Positions 61,502-64,000 of a stretch of 64,000 nucleotides of DNA are shown here, in pieces (the first letter of the stretch is position 1; every line of letters starts with the position of its first letter). Position numbers and translations under genes: made by a program. This DNA is from CAZGSN01 sp964371655 (lineage in GTDB: Bacteria; Desulfobacterota; Binatia; HRBIN30), in assembly GCA_964371655.1 (NCBI GenBank), contig CAYJOD010000018.1, positions 1 to 64,000 of the forward strand. Direction: 5' to 3'. Below the pieces are notes generated by a model that worked only from the letters and a program-made list of their open reading frames with translations, had not been told where the DNA came from and made no database searches.

Positions 61502-62452
61502 ATGATGGATACGCGATCGCTTCACTCATTGAATCCGTGGCCGCACCGGCTGGCGGTGCTTACCGCCACGACGACGTCTCTGCTCATTTTGGTCGGCGGG
61601 CTAGTGACCAATACCGGCTCCGGGCTCGCCGTTCCCGACTGGCCGACGACCTTCGGCCAGAACATGTTCCTGTTCCCCTGGGAAAAGATGGTGGGCGGCG
61701 TCTTCTACGAGCACAGCCACCGCTTGCTGGGCAGCCTGGTCGGACTACTGACCGTTAGCCTCGCCGCCGCGCTGTGGCGCAGCGAGCCGCGTCGCTGGGT
61801 GCGCAACCTCGGTGTCGCCGCCGTGCTTGCGGTCATCGTCCAAGGAGTCTTGGGAGGCATGCGCGTCGTTCTCGTGCAGCTCGGCTTGGCCCTTATCCAC
61901 GGCTGCGTGGCGCAAGCGTTTCTCGGCCTCGTCGTGAGCCTTGCTGTGGTGACGTCGCGCTTCTGGCAGACGGCAGCTGCTGAGCCGGACATCGCGACCA
62001 GCGACAGGTTGCGGATGCTGGTGCGAGCCCTGGCCCCCGTTGTCTACCTGCAACTGGTGTTCGGTGCGATCCTCACGCACACCGGCCTGCGCCTCGATGC
62101 GCATCTGTTGTTCGCCGGTTTGGCTACGTTGGGGATCGTGTTGGTGGCGACCCAGGTGTTTGCGCAAGAAGCGCAGCGACCTGCGCTACGGCGCCCGGCG
62201 GTAGCCTTGATCGCGCTTCTGGGCGTGCAACTGAGTCTCGGCCTCGGGGCGTATCTGTGGCGCTTCACAACTTGGAGTGTACAGATTCCGGGTGATCTCG
62301 GGCTGATGCTTCTCGCCGCGCACCGGCTCACGGGCACCGCCATCTGGGCGACGACGGTGGTTCTGTGCCTGCGCGTTCAGCGTCTGTTCTCGGTACGCGA
62401 CGTCGCCGGCAAGCCGGCACACGAGCTCTCCACACGCGAGGCGTGGGCATGA
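61502..62452 (+). CDS. ctaA: Heme A synthase
   Basis: This 316-residue membrane protein of eight helices oxidises heme O to heme A. Key features: TGSGLAVPDWPTTFGQ near 38-53, the heme-binding GVFYEHSHRLLGSLVG near 66-81, LIHGCVAQAFLGLVV near 128 and the late AAHRLTGTAIW near 277. Its stop overlaps the next start (ATGA at 62449-62452). An operon with ctaB means the cell makes a heme-A-type copper oxidase, though the oxidase genes are outside the window. Confidence 0.92.
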   Translation: MMDTRSLHSLNPWPHRLAVLTATTTSLLILVGGLVTNTGSGLAVPDWPTTFGQNMFLFPWEKMVGGVFYEHSHRLLGSLVGLLTVSLAAALWRSEPRRWVRNLGVAAVLAVIVQGVLGGMRVVLVQLGLALIHGCVAQAFLGLVVSLAVVTSRFWQTAAAEPDIATSDRLRMLVRALAPVVYLQLVFGAILTHTGLRLDAHLLFAGLATLGIVLVATQVFAQEAQRPALRRPAVALIALLGVQLSLGLGAYLWRFTTWSVQIPGDLGLMLLAAHRLTGTAIWATTVVLCLRVQRLFSVRDVAGKPAHELSTREAWA

Positions 62453-63357
62453 ATTCACAACCCAGTACCCTGAGTGTTGATATCGAACGGATTTCCAGGC
62501 GTGTCCAGGATTACGTGGAGCTCGGGAAGCTGCGCGTCGTCTCCATGGTGCTGATCACCACTGGCGTCGGATTTTATCTCGGCAGCCGCGGCGGAGCGGT
62601 GGACTATCTGCGTTTGCTGCCGACCCTGGTCGGTACCGGCTTGGCGGCCATCGGTTCGCTAGCACTCAATCAGGTCATGGAGCGCGATGTCGATGCGAAG
62701 ATGCGGCGCACCCGCACGCGCCCGATCCCAGATGGCCGCATCCAGCCGGCGGAGGCACTGATCTTCGGCGTCGGCACGATCGGAATCGGACTCTTGTACC
62801 TGGCCCTGGCCGTCAACCTGCTGAGCTCTCTGGTCACCGCGGCGACGGCGCTGAGCTACTTGCTGCTCTACACGCCGCTGAAGCGCCGCACCCATCTGTC
62901 GACCGTCATCGGTGCGGTGCCGGGCGCCCTACCGCCGGTCACCGGTTGGGTGGCAGCGACCAACCAGCTCTCGGTCGAGGCGGCGGTCTTGTTTGCGATT
63001 CTCTTCCTGTGGCAGCTGCCGCACGCGCTGGCCATCGCCCGATTGTATCGCGACGACTATGCCCGCGCCGGAATTCGCTTGCTGCCGGTGGTCGAGCCAG
63101 ACTGCAAAAGCACCGGACGTCAGGTCGTCGCCAACTGCCTGGCGCTTCTCCCGGTCGGCATGATGCCGACCATCGTCGGACTCGCCGGGCCGAGCTACTT
63201 CGTAATTGGTCTCGTCCTCGGTGTCGCCTATCTGGGCTACGGCATTGCCTTTGGCTTATCGCGAAATGTCGCGTCGGCGCGCCAGCTTCTCTACGCTTCG
63301 CTCGTCTACCTACCCACCCTGTTGATCGCGATGGCGCTCGACAAGACGCCGTACTGA
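62449..63357 (+). CDS. ctaB: Protoheme IX farnesyltransferase (heme O synthase)
   Basis: This 302-residue UbiA-type prenyltransferase attaches a farnesyl group to heme b. NQVMERDVDAKMRRTRTRP (near 75-93) is the first Asp-rich prenyl-diphosphate motif, and YRDDYARAGIRLLPVV (near 200-215) the second. It has seven to nine helices. It starts at the ATG overlapping ctaA; the longer in-frame extension lies inside ctaA. It works directly before CtaA in heme A synthesis. Confidence 0.93.
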   Translation: MNSQPSTLSVDIERISRRVQDYVELGKLRVVSMVLITTGVGFYLGSRGGAVDYLRLLPTLVGTGLAAIGSLALNQVMERDVDAKMRRTRTRPIPDGRIQPAEALIFGVGTIGIGLLYLALAVNLLSSLVTAATALSYLLLYTPLKRRTHLSTVIGAVPGALPPVTGWVAATNQLSVEAAVLFAILFLWQLPHALAIARLYRDDYARAGIRLLPVVEPDCKSTGRQVVANCLALLPVGMMPTIVGLAGPSYFVIGLVLGVAYLGYGIAFGLSRNVASARQLLYASLVYLPTLLIAMALDKTPY

Positions 63358-63406
63358 GCGGCCACACCGCGGACGAGACGAAGCTCAGGATACGCAAGGC
63401 AAGCTC

Positions 63407-63539
63407 CCCTCTCCCACATTACTTGTGGGAGAGGGTTAGGGTGAGGGAACCGAGGCGGCGTGGGATGGGTCGAGCAACGGCACTGAAAAGAACTGAATCC
63501 CTCACCCCCACCCTCTCCCGCGGTAATGCGGGAGAGGGT
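63407..63539. repeat. GGGAGAGGG-family hairpin pair before the SCO gene
   Basis: CTCCCCTCTCCCACATTACT (63403-63422) with GTGGGAGAGGGTTAGGGTGA, then CCCTCACCCCCACCCTCTCC (63500-63519) with GCGGTAATGCGGGAGAGGG (63520-63538). The last GGGAGAGGG lies 1 base before the GTG of the SCO gene and could act as its ribosome binding site. Confidence 0.6.
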
Positions 63540-64000
63540 GTGCTTGCAAACATTGGTGCTGCAGTTTTGATCGCCGCGCTTTTCGCCACAGCGCTGGCGT
63601 CTTGCTCTCATCGACAAGAGCCGCTCCCCATCCTCGGTCACGTCCCGGCATTTTCCCTGCGCTCCAGCGAAGGTCAGGATAGATCGGAAGGCGACCTCAA
63701 GGGCAGCATCTGGGTGGCCGACTTCATCTTCACACACTGCCCCGGCATCTGCCCGCTGCTGAGCGCGCACATGTCACGCCTGCAGCATGATCTCGAAAAG
63801 GGACCTCTGCGCGATGTCCGCTTGGTGTCGTTCTCCGTGGATCCCGCGCGCGACACCCCCGCGGTCCTGCGCGAATATGGCGAGCATTGGCAAGCCGATC
63901 CGCAGCGCTGGTGGTTCCTCACCGGCGAGCGCGACGCTCTCTACGCCTTGATCGGCAAGGGCTTCCAACTCGCCGTCGCCGATCGTACGCCAGGCGCGGA
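63540..64000 (+). CDS. SCO1/SenC-family copper chaperone, partial
   Basis: This gene runs off the right edge; 153 codons are visible. From the GTG at 63540 the protein starts MLANIGAAVLIAALFATALASC, a lipobox with C22. A thioredoxin-like domain follows: the CxxxC copper motif lies in FIFTHCPGICPLLSAHM (about 73-89), and VRLVSFSVDPARDTPAVLR is the family's next signature. The partner His lies beyond the edge. SCO proteins deliver copper to the CuA site of cytochrome oxidase, which fits ctaA-ctaB upstream. An in-frame ATG at 63465 would add 25 residues of repeat-encoded sequence; I prefer the GTG. Confidence 0.8.
   Translation, partial: MLANIGAAVLIAALFATALASCSHRQEPLPILGHVPAFSLRSSEGQDRSEGDLKGSIWVADFIFTHCPGICPLLSAHMSRLQHDLEKGPLRDVRLVSFSVDPARDTPAVLREYGEHWQADPQRWWFLTGERDALYALIGKGFQLAVADRTPGA

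Overview
The window looks like a scaffold piece from a high-GC, Gram-negative, aerobic or microaerobic bacterium of the broad deltaproteobacterial kind (Desulfobacterota, Myxococcota or Candidatus Binatota-like). That placement is inference. It rests on the very GC-rich third codon positions, secreted cysteine-rich repeat proteins, a short exosortase H pair, a split cytochrome b/Rieske complex with a multiheme cytochrome c, and intergenic regions packed with dispersed palindromic repeats. Three 10-base N gaps (4895, 30993, 40261) all sit in poly-G/poly-C hairpins, so this is a draft assembly.

Layout. 1-760 is repeat DNA. 761-5.1 kb holds an ADP-forming acyl-CoA synthetase, a Phd/VapC-type toxin-antitoxin pair and a secreted dockerin-like protein. 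5.1-11.0 kb (mostly minus strand) holds a YheT-type hydrolase, exosortase H with its partner membrane protein, a double hot-dog MaoC-type protein and a SagB-type nitroreductase. 11.0-24.3 kb holds three large secreted proteins with Cys-rich repeats, an ABC exporter on the minus strand, and a decayed fragment of the same Cys-rich family. 24.3-28.0 kb is a minus-strand biotin cluster (bioF-bioA-small membrane protein-bioD). 28.4-32.4 kb holds a ferritin-like diiron protein, small proteins and a HI0933-type flavoprotein. 32.7-38.1 kb is a metal (probably zinc) uptake cluster: a small Cys protein, a porin, a binding protein, an ATPase and a permease. A palindromic repeat array interrupts it. 38.1-41.0 kb holds a copper type II monooxygenase-like lipoprotein and a frameshifted secreted protein. 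41.0-46.9 kb (minus) carries glycine cleavage and folate genes: folD, gcvT, gcvH, gcvPA and gcvPB. 48.4-53.4 kb holds smpB, an aldo/keto reductase, an enoyl-CoA hydratase with a VOC protein, and a retropepsin-like protease. 53.7-64.0 kb is a respiratory block: a BFN-PDZ lipoprotein, a small membrane protein, Rieske, cytochrome b, a subunit IV-like protein, two tiny membrane proteins, an octaheme cytochrome c, a cupredoxin-like protein, ctaA, ctaB and the start of a SCO-type copper chaperone.

How it works together. The last block combines a quinol-oxidising b/c-type complex, built from split cytochrome b and a large membrane-anchored octaheme cytochrome, with heme A synthesis and copper delivery for a heme-copper oxidase. 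The glycine cleavage and folD genes form a one-carbon unit, the biotin genes form the last three steps of biotin ring assembly, and the metal transporter has its own outer-membrane porin. The most unusual aspects are the respiratory complex, the tandem Cys-rich proteins with swapped N-termini, and the behaviour of the repeats: a 135-bp element present as two identical copies, one inside another repeat; a palindromic array read through as a coupled open frame inside the metal operon; and a repeat that appears to supply the ribosome binding site of the SCO gene.
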